Of a DNA stretch of 43,015 nucleotides, positions 15,974 to 25,493 are shown one piece after another; the first letter of the stretch is position 1; the number at the start of each line of letters is the position of its first letter. The DNA is taken from the NCBI GenBank assembly GCA_017469785.1, contig JAFUFU010000062.1, forward strand, positions 1 through 43,015, written 5' to 3'. A program made the position numbers and the translations under genes. Below the pieces are notes generated by a model, which saw nothing but the letters and a program-made list of their open reading frames with translations, ran no database searches and was not told the DNA's origin. This DNA is from Treponema sp. (GTDB lineage: Bacteria; Spirochaetota; Spirochaetia; Treponematales; Treponemataceae).

Positions 15974-18013
15974 ATGATAAAATTGTGCAAGAAATGTCAG
16001 GCTTCTAAAATTCATTTATTCTTTTTCCTTCTTGTTTTATTTTCTTCTTTTCAGCTTTTTTCGCAAAATTCAGATTTTTCCGATGACGACGTGATTGTGG
16101 TGAGCGCGGGAAAAATCGAGCAGAATGTCGAGGACGCAAGCGAAAAAGTACAGGTCATTTCAAGCGAGGAAATCCGGGATAGCGGAGCGAAGACACTTTC
16201 AGAGGCGGTGAAGAATCTTCCCGGAGTCACGGTAAAGGGTGCCAGCGGCGGAAATCCTGTGGATTCAATCTCGATGCAGGGTTTCGACTCTTCCTATGTA
16301 AAGATTTTGGTTGATGGAGTTGCCGTTACAGGCGATTTGGGCGGCTCGACTGCCGTTTTCGAGATTCCCGTGGAGATGATTGACCACATCGAAGTCGTCC
16401 AGGGGGCGAGTTCCGCCCTTTACGGAAGCGATGCCATGGGCGGAGTCGTCAACATCATAACGAAGAAGGCCGAGGGCGAGGGCGGAGAAACCACTTTCCA
16501 TGCCAACCTCAACGAAGAATTCAGCTACATGAAAAGCGGGAACTGGCGGAACTACGCTTCGGCGACAGCGAGCGCGGCCGGCGAGCATTTGTCTTCCGTG
16601 GTGACAGCAAGCTTCGACTACACGCCTGGAAAGGAAAAGTCAGCTTATTACGCGCTTGCAGGCGGAAGCATCGACTATTTCGAGACGCCAAGAAAAAGGC
16701 TCGGCTTTGTCCGTGGAAGCCTTGACTGGACTGACGGCTGGGGAAAAATCGGAGCTTACGGCCTTTTCTCCGATTCGCTTCAAAAAAGCAATTTCACGGC
16801 GACGGGATTCAACACTGGCGCCACAATGGAGTACGCGACCAAAAGAATCGAAGGCGGACTGAACGGCGAATATGCGGCGGGAGACAGCCTTCTTTTCTCT
16901 GGATTCTCAAGCGTGAAAAACTACAAACTCGACACGAGCTATGATGTAAAGGCCGGCGAGGATTCAAGCGTGACCGACACGGATTCGGATTTTCTCGACT
17001 GGGAAAGCGAAATCCGCGCCTCCTACAATTTCAACGATTTCAACAAGATTCTTCTCGGCGTGAACGGAAACCTTGAGACAATCAAAGGCGATTCTTTCGA
17101 CGGACGAAAAAAGCAGCTCCTTCTTTCGGCATACGCCCAGGACACACTTTCTCTTTTTGACGAGAAACTTTCCGTTGTTCCGGGGCTGCGTTTCGATTTC
17201 GTCCCGGAAATCGACGGCGCGGAGGCAAAATTCATGCTCACCCCGAAAGTCAGCCTGAAATATTCCCCGACAGAAGACACGGCAATCCGCTTCGCCTACG
17301 GAATGGGCTACAAGACAGCCAGCCTCAAGCAGAAGCACTGGATTTTCTACCACAACTACGCTTCCGGCGAAGGCAACTTCATCCTCTATGGGAATCCAGA
17401 CCTTGAGAGCGAAAAATCCCAGAGTTTCAATCTTTCTGCGGAAAAGAAAATCGCCGACTTCAAAATCTCTGCCGGCGGCTACTTCAACTTCATCAAGGAC
17501 ATGATTACCAGCGTCGTCACCGATTCGAGTACAAGCCCCCAGAAACGAACCTACGAGAACGTGGACAAGGCAATCACCTACGGCGGAGAGGCGTCGCTTT
17601 CTTACAAAATCCAGCGTTTCGACGCGAAAGCCGGATATGCCTGCACCCAGGCGAAAGCCTACGACAAGGAAAGCGGTGATTGGGAAGAGCTTTCCCTCCG
17701 CGTGAACCACAGAATCACGGCTGGGGCAAATTATCTCGTTCCAAGACTCGAAGCGAAAGTCGGCTTGAGTGTCGAGTGGAATTCGCGGCAGCGGGTCGCG
17801 ACAGGAAAGGACGAGTGGACTCCCGACTATCTCATGCTGGGCGCGAATCTTTCAAAGACGTTCTGGGATGAGAAAATCGAAGCCTACATTCGTGGAGACA
17901 ATCTTTTAAACAGCAAGAATTTCAAGGACGGCACGGACGGCCAGAATCAGGAAGAATATTTCGGCTTGAAGGACGGCACGACCGTGAGCGTCGGTGTGAG
18001 GGTAAAATTATGA
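15974..18013 (+). CDS. TonB-dependent outer-membrane receptor
   Basis: Outer-membrane beta-barrel importer, 679 aa from ATG 15974. A GTGAAGGA ribosome-binding site precedes this ATG, and an in-frame GTG at 15956 lies within that site. Signal peptide about 1-31 (LFFFLLVLFSSFQLFSQ). TonB box DVIVVSA at about 39-45. The plug domain has VQVISSEEIRDSGAKTLSEA, LPGVTVKG, SMQGFDSSYVKILVDG, and the hallmark IEVVQGASSALYGSDAMGGV followed by VNIITKK. The remainder is a beta-barrel ending in VSVGVRVKL. Closest in style to colicin-I/vitamin B12/haem-type receptors, but the ligand cannot be read from sequence. Drawn into one system by the ExbB-ExbD-TonB and ECF genes upstream and the shared operator. Confidence 0.93.
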   Translation: MIKLCKKCQASKIHLFFFLLVLFSSFQLFSQNSDFSDDDVIVVSAGKIEQNVEDASEKVQVISSEEIRDSGAKTLSEAVKNLPGVTVKGASGGNPVDSISMQGFDSSYVKILVDGVAVTGDLGGSTAVFEIPVEMIDHIEVVQGASSALYGSDAMGGVVNIITKKAEGEGGETTFHANLNEEFSYMKSGNWRNYASATASAAGEHLSSVVTASFDYTPGKEKSAYYALAGGSIDYFETPRKRLGFVRGSLDWTDGWGKIGAYGLFSDSLQKSNFTATGFNTGATMEYATKRIEGGLNGEYAAGDSLLFSGFSSVKNYKLDTSYDVKAGEDSSVTDTDSDFLDWESEIRASYNFNDFNKILLGVNGNLETIKGDSFDGRKKQLLLSAYAQDTLSLFDEKLSVVPGLRFDFVPEIDGAEAKFMLTPKVSLKYSPTEDTAIRFAYGMGYKTASLKQKHWIFYHNYASGEGNFILYGNPDLESEKSQSFNLSAEKKIADFKISAGGYFNFIKDMITSVVTDSSTSPQKRTYENVDKAITYGGEASLSYKIQRFDAKAGYACTQAKAYDKESGDWEELSLRVNHRITAGANYLVPRLEAKVGLSVEWNSRQRVATGKDEWTPDYLMLGANLSKTFWDEKIEAYIRGDNLLNSKNFKDGTDGQNQEEYFGLKDGTTVSVGVRVKL

Positions 18014-18966
18014 TGAAAAAGAAGTTGTCATTGAGGGCTTTGACCCGACAAGTTGCAAGGCTTGCATGTATTCCGCTGATTGCGCTTTCATTTTTTTCGC
18101 TCATCTCTTGTTCCAATGATGATGACGAAAGCGACAAAGTGACGGAATATGCGCTTTCCGATTTGTACGGATACACATTTCAAGGGAAAATTTCCGCCTC
18201 GTCGGGTAATACACTTACTCCGCAGCTGGTCATATACGATGAAAAACACCTTTCATGGAACATGAACACAAGCGGGATGAACGACAGCGCATTTTTTTAC
18301 ACGGCGGAGCAGACAAAGACGAACGTGTATTCCCTCTCTTGGTATTCAAGCGAGAGCGATTTCAATGCTAAAACGAATTCTGGAATGACCGTCACTCTCG
18401 GAATCAACAGCGCGACTTCCGTGACTGTCCTCGTGGTGTCGAATTCTACGGAAGGAACGAGCGGCGGCATGGCGGGAAAGCCTGTCCCGATGACTCGGAC
18501 GAACGAGGCGAAAAAGACTTGGACTGAAAGCGGATTGTCGGAAAGCGGAAATGACAGCGCGATTCCCGAAATCGCTGTGGAAGGGGAAAGCGCGGAGTGG
18601 GCTGAGGAGAGCAGCGTCTACACGGGAAAAATGAAAGTCCTCGTTAGCGGAAGCAACTACGGAAACGACGACGCTCTTACAACGACAGTGACAAAGACCA
18701 GCGAAAACACAGTGACCGTGACGAATCCCGCGACTTCTGCCGGAATGGGCTCGTCCGCATTTGACATAGAAGGAATCAGCGTCACCAAAAGCGGCGATGT
18801 CTACTATCTTTCAAAAAAAGATTTTACTCTGACGGTCGGCACAACGACATACACTTGCGACTCATTCACTGGAAAACTTGAGGACGGCATTCTGACCTTC
18901 GTGTTCGTCTACACGCCGGGCGCAATGCCGATGTCGATTACGGAAGTATTCACTTCAACAAAATAA
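18010..18966 (+). CDS. Putative lipoprotein of unknown function, Asp-tethered
   Basis: 318-residue protein whose start overlaps the receptor stop (ATGATG at 18010), so it is translated with it. Signal peptide with lipobox LISC, Cys34 as the lipidated residue, followed at once by an acidic tether SNDDDESDK. The body is Ser/Thr-rich and predicted beta-rich, with no cysteines expected for metal or haem binding except one near residue 290 (YTCDSF). I do not recognise the fold. Position suggests a surface or periplasmic accessory of the receptor, as HmuY or SusD-like lipoproteins are for other TonB receptors, but there is no visible similarity to either. Confidence 0.78.
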   Translation: MMKKKLSLRALTRQVARLACIPLIALSFFSLISCSNDDDESDKVTEYALSDLYGYTFQGKISASSGNTLTPQLVIYDEKHLSWNMNTSGMNDSAFFYTAEQTKTNVYSLSWYSSESDFNAKTNSGMTVTLGINSATSVTVLVVSNSTEGTSGGMAGKPVPMTRTNEAKKTWTESGLSESGNDSAIPEIAVEGESAEWAEESSVYTGKMKVLVSGSNYGNDDALTTTVTKTSENTVTVTNPATSAGMGSSAFDIEGISVTKSGDVYYLSKKDFTLTVGTTTYTCDSFTGKLEDGILTFVFVYTPGAMPMSITEVFTSTK

Positions 18967-18970
18967 ATTC

Positions 18971-19076
18971 ATTCTGAATTTATTTCAGAATCTACCTGAG
19001 GTTATAACGCGGTCTTACCGCTTTATGCATGAGAACCGTATGGTTTTTCAAAAATAGAACCGGGAGAAAATCTCCC
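18971..19076 (+). other. Intergenic leader with several hairpins
   Basis: Between the two lipoprotein genes lie an 8-bp perfect stem ATTCTGAA/TTCAGAAT (18971-18991), GCGGT/ACCGC (19009-19021), AACC/GGTT (19034-19045), and GGGAGA/TCTCCC (19062-19076), the last directly before the ribosome-binding site of the next gene. None has a convincing T-tract. This could attenuate or stabilise the mRNA. I do not match it to a known riboswitch. Confidence 0.4.
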
Positions 19077-19091
19077 AAAAAGGAAAGTACT

Positions 19092-20069
19092 ATGTTTAAA
19101 AAGTTTTTTCTTTCGATGATGGCGGTTGCTGTCATTTCACTTGGTTTCGTCTCATGTTCTGACGACGAAGACGATGATGATAAAATTTCACTTTCTGTTT
19201 CTGCTTCAACAGCTGCGGTTGGAAAATCTGTGATAATCACTGTAAGTCCATCTGACGCAAGCCTCTCAATTACAAGCGGCTCTGATTTTGCAACTCTTTC
19301 AGGCACGACACTTTCTGGAAAAGCTGAGGGAAAAGTTGTAGTAACCGCTGAAAAAGATGGTTTGGAATCTGCAAGTGTGGAAGTCGAGTTCAATTTTTCA
19401 AGCCTCTATAATGATTATTGGGGAACATGGTCTTTGATGGGAACAGATTATCCAATGTGGGCAGGCGTTACCGAGACGACTTTTTCTTGGGCTGCAAAAG
19501 GATACGGTACAACGAAGACAGAATATGAGTATGTCAAATGGACGACTGATGACGACGGAAACGCTGTCGTATACGGCTACCCCAGCGAAGAACGCTATAC
19601 AGCTGATAATCCTGCCGCTTCTCTCACATTTGGTGAAAGCGTTTTGTTCGATGTGCCTTCTATGAAAAATAGTGCTTATGTTCAGAATTACACTTCTGCG
19701 ACTCTTACTGCAGGAAAAGAATATGATAACAGCTATGAAGGTTATGCAGCATATTGGAGAAAATACACAGGTTCTCTTACTGTGCTGAATAATGATTACG
19801 ATATAACTGTGACAATTGCCAATGGTTCATTCGCTTATTCATCCACGCAGATGAGCGGAGAGTATACAAACATAAAATGGGCTGCAACTACATCTGGACG
19901 GACAGTAACGAAATGGACACTTTCGGGATATGCTGACGGTGACAGTGAGCAAGCGACCGAAAAAGTTATTTTTGAAGTTGATTTGTCTGGCGAGTCTCCA
20001 GCATACACATTTACTGTCAATGTTGAAGCAATGGGAACTCCGAGCGCAACTCTCACAAAATCCGAGTAG
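19092..20069 (+). CDS. Putative lipoprotein with N-terminal Ig-like (BIG2-type) domain
   Basis: 325 aa from ATG 19092, which has an AAGGAAAG ribosome-binding site. An in-frame ATG at 19029 would put 21 charged residues before the signal peptide. Lipobox FVSC with Cys22, followed by the acidic tether SDDEDDDDK, matching the neighbour's Asp-rich tether. Residues about 32-100 look like a bacterial Ig-like group 2 domain (SVSASTAAVGKSVIITV, SGSDFATLSG, GKVVVTAEKDG). The rest is aromatic- and Thr-rich, likely beta. Last gene before a strong terminator. Probably part of the receptor unit; partner or ligand unknown. Confidence 0.78.
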   Translation: MFKKFFLSMMAVAVISLGFVSCSDDEDDDDKISLSVSASTAAVGKSVIITVSPSDASLSITSGSDFATLSGTTLSGKAEGKVVVTAEKDGLESASVEVEFNFSSLYNDYWGTWSLMGTDYPMWAGVTETTFSWAAKGYGTTKTEYEYVKWTTDDDGNAVVYGYPSEERYTADNPAASLTFGESVLFDVPSMKNSAYVQNYTSATLTAGKEYDNSYEGYAAYWRKYTGSLTVLNNDYDITVTIANGSFAYSSTQMSGEYTNIKWAATTSGRTVTKWTLSGYADGDSEQATEKVIFEVDLSGESPAYTFTVNVEAMGTPSATLTKSE

Positions 20070-20099
20070 TTCTCCTCATTAGTTTTGTTAAAAAGTCAT

Positions 20100-20141
20100 G
20101 CAGATGTCCTCACATTCGGGCATCTGCCTTTCTTCGCTTTT
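20100..20141 (+). terminator. Intrinsic terminator of the uptake locus
   Basis: Ten-pair stem (one G-U) with arms GCAGATGTCC (20100-20109) and GGGCATCTGC (20118-20127), an 8-nt loop, then the T-rich tail CTTTCTTCGCTTTT. Ends the receptor/lipoprotein unit. Confidence 0.85.
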
Positions 20142-20185
20142 GCAATTACGATGAAAACGACTTAAAACATCACTCTTTCAGAGTT

Positions 20186-20213
20186 ATCTCTAAAAATTGC
20201 AATTTTTAGAGAT
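20186..20213. promoter_or_regulatory. Perfect 28-bp palindrome upstream of mcsA
   Basis: Fully self-complementary, arms ATCTCTAAAAATTG and CAATTTTTAGAGAT with no spacer. It lies 44 bp upstream of the mcsA -35 box. No T-tract follows, and a terminator already lies upstream, so an operator is more likely. It is not a CtsR heptad-type direct repeat. Confidence 0.55.
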
Positions 20214-20257
20214 TCCCATATCAATTTTCCCCATTTTTCCAGACTTTCTAAAAATCA

Positions 20258-20286
20258 TTGAGAAAAATTTGACGCTGGATTATAAT
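20258..20286 (+). promoter_or_regulatory. Promoter of mcsA-mcsB-clpC
   Basis: TTGAGA (20258-20263), 17-bp spacer, TATAAT (20281-20286), start near 20293. An alternative TTGACG (20269) with TATCTT (20293) at 18 bp overlaps it. Confidence 0.7.
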
Positions 20287-20324
20287 TATCAGTATCTTTA
20301 TAGAAATTAATTTACAGGAATATT

Positions 20325-20840
20325 ATGCTCTGCGATTTATGCGGTGAAAACGAGGCTGTTCTTTTTATAGAGCAGACCAATGCAAATAATAAACGAAAAC
20401 TCAATCTCTGCGTGGACTGTGCCAGAAAAAACGGCGTTTCTCCAGATTCTAAGTCAATCGGCCGTTCTCTTGCCATGCTTTTTGATTCACTTCTCGGAAA
20501 AAATAAAGTCCAGAATCAAAAAGAAGATAACCGAGTCTGCCCCGTCTGCGGAAGCAGCGTAAAAGAAATCACCATGACCCGCCATGCCGGCTGTCCTGAG
20601 TGCTATTCCGTCTTTAAGAGCGAGGCTCAGGATTCTTTCAAAAAAATCGGCGTCATTCCTCCATACAAGGGCACTCTTCCCAAGCGGCTCAAGAATTTCC
20701 GCTCAGTCCTTACCGACAGAATCATCATTCAGGCAAAATTGGAAGAGTCATTAAAGCGGGAAGATTATGAGAAGGCGGCGGTCTACCGTGACTATCTCAA
20801 GGCTCTTGAAAAATCCCCGGTTTCAGGCGGAGAAGAATAA
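20325..20840 (+). CDS. mcsA: McsA, zinc-binding activator of the protein-arginine kinase McsB
   Basis: 171 aa. Paired CxxC zinc knuckles are visible: MLCDLC, CVDC (29-32), CPVC and CPEC. A C-terminal UVR domain (LEESLKREDYEKAAVYRDYLKAL) resembles the one in ClpC. In Firmicutes McsA activates McsB and tunes the ClpC-CtsR stress circuit. Start ATG 20325 has AGGAA upstream. The stop overlaps the mcsB start (TAATG). No ctsR lies in the window. Confidence 0.9.
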   Translation: MLCDLCGENEAVLFIEQTNANNKRKLNLCVDCARKNGVSPDSKSIGRSLAMLFDSLLGKNKVQNQKEDNRVCPVCGSSVKEITMTRHAGCPECYSVFKSEAQDSFKKIGVIPPYKGTLPKRLKNFRSVLTDRIIIQAKLEESLKREDYEKAAVYRDYLKALEKSPVSGGEE

Positions 20841-21937
20841 TGGCAGAAAGCGAGACAAATCTCTCAAGCGACGCATGGTACGCCTTCAAGGGGCCTGAAA
20901 ACGATGTTGTTCTCTCGACCAGGGTGCGCCTGGCACGAAATTTAGCGAATTTTCCCTTTCCCGGCAAATTCAAAGATGATGACGCTTTTCGCGTTCAGAC
21001 TTTGGTTTTTGATTCTTTTTCTCACTGTCAGGAGCCTGACAAATATCAGGGAGTGGTGGCTTCGGAACTTGACGAACTGGGCTCCCTCATTCTGGAAGAG
21101 CGGGGCGTTCTGGACTCAGAAAGCGCAAAGGAAAAGGGCAGCGGAATCATCGTTCGCACCGACGGCAAAGTTTCCTGCGCCATAAATTCAAAAGACCATG
21201 TGCGCTTGTCTTCCTTTGTACCGGGCTTGGACGGCAACGAAGCCTTTTCTCTCTGCGCCAAAATCGACGACGAATTGCAGAACACGATGCAGTTTGCGGC
21301 TGACTACGAATTCGGCTATCTCACATCATCTTTGAACGATTGCGGAAGCGGCATGAAGGTCTCTTGCAGAGTTCACTTGCCATCTCTTTCATTTTCAGGC
21401 CGGCTTTTGGATTTGTTTTCATCCCTCAGCCAGAAAGAAATAATCGTCAGCGATTGCTTTGGCGCGGGAACTCTTCCTTCTTCTTCGCTAGGATTTTATT
21501 ATCAGGTTTCAACGAAAGTTGCCGGGAACGGTAGCGAGCTTGACCAAATCGCCAGCCTTGTTTCTTCGGTAAAATATCTTGTTGAGAACGAGCGGCGGGA
21601 AAGAAATGTGGTCTTGCGCTCACGGCAGACTGAGCTCCGTAACCGCATTTACCGCTCTTACGCAAAAGTAAAATACGCCTCTCTGATAAGCGACCGGGAG
21701 GCAATCGAAATTATCTCTGACATCAAATGGGGAAAGAACCTTGGCTTTTTCGCCGGAATCGAAGATTCTGAGCTATGCGCCCTCTTGTACCGGGTGCAGA
21801 AAGGTCATCTTCAGTTCGTGCTGAAAAACCGGAAATTCAATTTCCCCGTGGACATTTCCGAAAGCAAATCTCTTAAGACGGACTATCTCAGGGCTCTTAT
21901 TTTGCAGGAAGCATTTGAGAATATCAAACTGAATTAA
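20840..21937 (+). CDS. mcsB: McsB, protein-arginine kinase
   Basis: 365-residue phosphagen-kinase-fold enzyme that phosphorylates Arg on proteins, marking them for ClpC-ClpP. The nucleotide-binding motif VVLSTRVRLARNL (about 23-35) and SCRVHLPSLS are typical, followed by the C-terminal segment (RNRIYRSYAKVKYASLISDREAIEIISDIKWG) that in McsB forms the dimer and phospho-Arg site. Length matches the family. Lies between mcsA and clpC in the canonical order. Confidence 0.92.
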   Translation: MAESETNLSSDAWYAFKGPENDVVLSTRVRLARNLANFPFPGKFKDDDAFRVQTLVFDSFSHCQEPDKYQGVVASELDELGSLILEERGVLDSESAKEKGSGIIVRTDGKVSCAINSKDHVRLSSFVPGLDGNEAFSLCAKIDDELQNTMQFAADYEFGYLTSSLNDCGSGMKVSCRVHLPSLSFSGRLLDLFSSLSQKEIIVSDCFGAGTLPSSSLGFYYQVSTKVAGNGSELDQIASLVSSVKYLVENERRERNVVLRSRQTELRNRIYRSYAKVKYASLISDREAIEIISDIKWGKNLGFFAGIEDSELCALLYRVQKGHLQFVLKNRKFNFPVDISESKSLKTDYLRALILQEAFENIKLN

Positions 21938-21949
21938 AAGGATTTTTAT

Positions 21950-24466
21950 ATGAAAGGTCTCTCTCCAAAAGCACAAAGACTTCTTACAGAATATGCCCAG
22001 ACTGAGGGGCGAAACTCAGGACTTACGGAACTTTTGCCTGAGCATGTGATTCTTGCCATGCTCAAATCTGCTGATTCAATGGGCTTTAACGCCCTTAAAG
22101 TCCTCAATATAAATGTACTTTCTTTCCAGCTTTTACTGGAGCAGAGCCTTTCCACTTTCCCCCGGCTGGCAAATCCCCCGGCTTTTTCCGCCCTGCCGCC
22201 CAGCCGACGGCTTCGCACTCTCCTTGATGTGGCGGTGATTGAGTCCCGCTCCCTCCGAAGCGAGTATGTGGGAACGGAGCATCTTTTGCTTGCCGCAATC
22301 CGTGAGGAAAATTCTGCCTGCTACCGCTTTTTTGAGCGGTGTTCCATTCAGCTTGAGACCGTGCGGAATGTAATCCGTGACTTACAGAACGAGAACGGCG
22401 GCGAGGACAACGGCGAAAATGGGGAGGCGGAATTTGCAAATGCCCGAAACAATGAGAACCCCAATCAGAAAAAACGCTCTTTCCTTGCGGAATTCAGCCG
22501 AGATTTAACCGAACTTGCAAAAAAAGGCGAGCTTGACCCGGTTATCGGACGCGCAAAAGAAATTGACCGGGTGGTTCAGATTTTAAGCCGAAGAACGAAA
22601 AACAACCCTATTCTGGTCGGTGAGCCTGGTGTGGGAAAAACTTCCGTGGCCGAGGGATTAGCCCAGAGGGTCGCCTCTGGTGAAGTTCCATACAATTTGC
22701 TTCAAAAACGAGTCCTTCTCCTGGACATCACGGCCATGGTGGCGGGAACGAAATACCGGGGTGACTTTGAAGAGCGAATGAAGCGAATGATGAAGGAAGT
22801 CAAGGAATCCGGCGACATCATTCTCTTTATCGATGAGATGCACATGATTATCGGCGCGGGAAGCCCTGACGGCACGATGGACGCCAGCAATATCTTAAAG
22901 CCAGCCCTTTCCAGTGGGGAGCTGCAGCTTGTGGGAGCCACAACTTTTAAAGAATACCGAAAATACATTGAAAAAGATTCCGCATTGGCACGAAGATTCC
23001 AGCTTGTAAAAATCGAAGAGCCCTCAACCGAAGAGACGATTCAGATTCTTGAAGGCCTGAAGCCAAAATACGAGGAATTCCACAATGTCACTTACGATGA
23101 AGGCTCAATCGAGGCAATCGTCAAGCTTTCATCCCGTTACATTCCTGAAAAATACCAGCCGGATAAGGCCATTGACCTCTTGGACGAGGCGGGAAGTGCC
23201 AAAAAAATCACTTCGGAGAGCCGGCCGGCAGAACTTGCCGAGCTTGAAAAATCCATCGAAAATTTGAGTCACGAAAAGGAAGCCCTTGTTGCAAATCAGG
23301 ATTACGAGCGGGCCGCCATGATTCGTGATAAAGTCCGGGATTTAAAGCAAAAACTGGACGATTTCAACAATTACTGGAAGAACAATGCCGTCACCGTGCG
23401 AAAGCATGTCACAGTGACTGATGTGGCACAAATCATCTCGGATATGACAGGAATTCCTGCCACTCAGCTGGATTCTGCCGAAAGCGGACGCCTTTTGGAC
23501 ATGGAAAAGGAAATCCACAAGGATGTTATCGGTCAGGACGAGGCCGTAAAATATCTTTCAAGCGCAATCCGCCGAAGCCGGGCAGGGGTTTCTTCACCGA
23601 ACCGGCCGCTGGGCTCTTTCATCTTTTTGGGCCCCACCGGAGTGGGAAAAACCCAGCTGGCCAAGGCAATGGCAAAATTCCTTTTCGGAACGGAAGAAGC
23701 CCTTATCCGAATCGACATGTCGGATTTCATGGAAAAGCACACTTCAAGCCGCCTTGTGGGCTCGGCTCCGGGCTATGTGGGCTACGAAGAGGGCGGTATG
23801 CTCACAAACAAGGTCTTACAGAAGCCATATTCCGTGGTTCTTTTTGACGAAATCGAAAAGGCTCACAACGAAGTCTTCAATCTTCTTTTACAGATTCTCG
23901 AAGAAGGCGAACTGAGCGACAACCTGGGGCACACAGTCAATTTCCGAAATACAGTGATTATCATGACCAGTAACGCCGGAGCCAGAAGCATCACCGCCGA
24001 CAAAAAGCTTGGATTTGCCCAGCTGGACGACGGATTCTTGCCGCCCGAGGAAATCAAGGCCAACGCCATGGAAGAACTCAAGCGAATCATGGCGCCGGAG
24101 CTTATCAACCGAATCGACGATATCGTGGTTTTCAATCCCCTCAGAAGGGAAGAAATCTCAAAAATCCTCGACATTCAGATTGCAGAGCTTGAGGACAGGC
24201 TTTCTGAAAAAAACATTCATCTTTCAATCAAGCCAAAAGCAAGAGACTATCTCCTTGACCACGGCTACGAGCCAAGCATGGGAGCACGCCCCATGCGCCG
24301 CCTGATCCAGAACGAAATTGAAGACCAGCTTGCAAACCTCATTCTGAGCGGAAAAGTGGGCGAAAGCGGGGAAGTGGAAGTCGGCTTTGAGAAGGAAAAG
24401 CTTGTGGTTAGGGCGAAAAAAGAAAAGAAAACAGAGAAAGTCCTGATTGAGAACAAATTGGATTAA
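21950..24466 (+). CDS. clpC: ATP-dependent Clp protease ATPase subunit ClpC
   Basis: 838-residue Hsp100 unfoldase that feeds substrates, including phospho-Arg-marked ones, to ClpP. N-terminal double Clp-N repeat (about 1-145), AAA-1 with Walker [10 protein letters not shown] (about 224) and FIDEMH, a middle domain with UVR motif ([17 protein letters not shown], about 447-463) that defines ClpC rather than ClpB, AAA-2 with Walker [10 protein letters not shown] (about 561), [15 protein letters not shown] pore loop, FDEIEKAH and [10 protein letters not shown]. Start ATG 21950 follows AAAAGGAT. clpP is not in the window. Confidence 0.95.
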   Translation: MKGLSPKAQRLLTEYAQTEGRNSGLTELLPEHVILAMLKSADSMGFNALKVLNINVLSFQLLLEQSLSTFPRLANPPAFSALPPSRRLRTLLDVAVIESRSLRSEYVGTEHLLLAAIREENSACYRFFERCSIQLETVRNVIRDLQNENGGEDNGENGEAEFANARNNENPNQKKRSFLAEFSRDLTELAKKGELDPVIGRAKEIDRVVQILSRRTKNNPILVGEPGVGKTSVAEGLAQRVASGEVPYNLLQKRVLLLDITAMVAGTKYRGDFEERMKRMMKEVKESGDIILFIDEMHMIIGAGSPDGTMDASNILKPALSSGELQLVGATTFKEYRKYIEKDSALARRFQLVKIEEPSTEETIQILEGLKPKYEEFHNVTYDEGSIEAIVKLSSRYIPEKYQPDKAIDLLDEAGSAKKITSESRPAELAELEKSIENLSHEKEALVANQDYERAAMIRDKVRDLKQKLDDFNNYWKNNAVTVRKHVTVTDVAQIISDMTGIPATQLDSAESGRLLDMEKEIHKDVIGQDEAVKYLSSAIRRSRAGVSSPNRPLGSFIFLGPTGVGKTQLAKAMAKFLFGTEEALIRIDMSDFMEKHTSSRLVGSAPGYVGYEEGGMLTNKVLQKPYSVVLFDEIEKAHNEVFNLLLQILEEGELSDNLGHTVNFRNTVIIMTSNAGARSITADKKLGFAQLDDGFLPPEEIKANAMEELKRIMAPELINRIDDIVVFNPLRREEISKILDIQIAELEDRLSEKNIHLSIKPKARDYLLDHGYEPSMGARPMRRLIQNEIEDQLANLILSGKVGESGEVEVGFEKEKLVVRAKKEKKTEKVLIENKLD

Positions 24467-24500
24467 AAGGCAAAGACGAAACTAAAAAATGGGGGAAAAA

Positions 24501-25493
24501 ATGAAAATCGCTTTTTTTGACACACATTCTTACGACAAAAATTCTTTTGAGCTTTCTAACGGCGAGTTTGGCTATGAAATTGACTTCCGCGATTACAAAC
24601 TCAACGAAAACACGGCTCTGACGGCGAAAGGCTTCGATGCGGTGTGCGTTTTTGTGAACGATATTGTGAATGCGGCGGTCATTTCGATTCTGAAGGATTG
24701 CGGAGTAAAACTGATTGCCCTCCGTTGCGCGGGCTTCAACAATGTGGATTTGAAAGCCGCGAAAGAAGCCGGCATAAAAGTCGTCCGAGTTCCGGCTTAT
24801 TCCCCTTATGCGGTTGCGGAGCATGGTCTTGCGCTTTTGATGTCGCTCACGAGGCACATTCCCCAGGCTTATCTTCGGACAAAAACCGCGAATTTCAGCA
24901 TTGAGGGGCTTACCGGGCGTGATTTGCATGGTCTTACCGCAGGAATTTTGGGAACTGGCAAAATCGGGCAGATTATGGCTGGCATTCTCAAAGGTCTCGG
25001 AATGAAAATAATTGCCTATGATCCTTTTCCGAACGAGGATTGGGCGAGGGCAAGTGGCGCAGAATATGTCAGCCTCATCGAAATCTTCAAAAGAAGCGAT
25101 GTCTTATCGCTCCATTGCCCGCTGACCGATCAGACAAAGCACATTGTGAATCATGACTCAATGAAAATGATGAAGCGTGACGCGATTATAATCAACACAG
25201 GGCGCGGCGCTCTTATAGACTCAAAGGCTCTTGTGCACGCGCTTAAGCATGGTCATATCGGCGGAATCGGAATGGATGTCTATGAGGAAGAAAGCAAGTA
25301 TTTCTTTAATGATTGGTCAACTGACATAATGACAGACGATGTGCTTGCCCGACTTCTGACTTTTCCGAATGTAATCATAACGAGCCATCAGGCTTTCCTT
25401 ACGACTAATGCGCTCAAAAATCTTGCCGACACCACGCTGGAGAACATAAAGGCGTTTGAAAACGGTGAGGACTTGGTAAATGAAGTCAAATGA
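24501..25493 (+). CDS. ldhA: D-lactate dehydrogenase (D-2-hydroxyacid dehydrogenase family)
   Basis: NADH-dependent reduction of pyruvate to D-lactate during fermentation. 330 aa from ATG 24501; GGGGGA just upstream serves as a ribosome-binding site, so the in-frame ATG 24489 is less likely. Rossmann motif GILGTGKIGQIMAG, catalytic Arg in NTGRGALID (about 235), Glu in GMDVYEEES (about 264) and His296 in SHQAFLT. Residues such as MKIAFFDTHSYD and RCAGFNNVD match the LdhA subgroup. The last intact housekeeping gene before the defence island. Confidence 0.88.
   Translation: MKIAFFDTHSYDKNSFELSNGEFGYEIDFRDYKLNENTALTAKGFDAVCVFVNDIVNAAVISILKDCGVKLIALRCAGFNNVDLKAAKEAGIKVVRVPAYSPYAVAEHGLALLMSLTRHIPQAYLRTKTANFSIEGLTGRDLHGLTAGILGTGKIGQIMAGILKGLGMKIIAYDPFPNEDWARASGAEYVSLIEIFKRSDVLSLHCPLTDQTKHIVNHDSMKMMKRDAIIINTGRGALIDSKALVHALKHGHIGGIGMDVYEEESKYFFNDWSTDIMTDDVLARLLTFPNVIITSHQAFLTTNALKNLADTTLENIKAFENGEDLVNEVK

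Noticed and set aside
16964..17710. 248-codon minus-strand frame opposite the TonB receptor
   Set aside because: Shadow of the receptor barrel codons; Val/Phe/Gly-rich low-complexity translation.
15974..18013. Naming the TonB receptor for a specific ligand (haem, B12, ferric siderophore)
   Set aside because: Plug and barrel motifs are generic; ligand assignment needs phylogeny or structure, so no specific name was given.
20070..20324. CtsR operator upstream of mcsA
   Set aside because: The heptad direct repeat GGTCAAA is not present; only a palindrome is seen.
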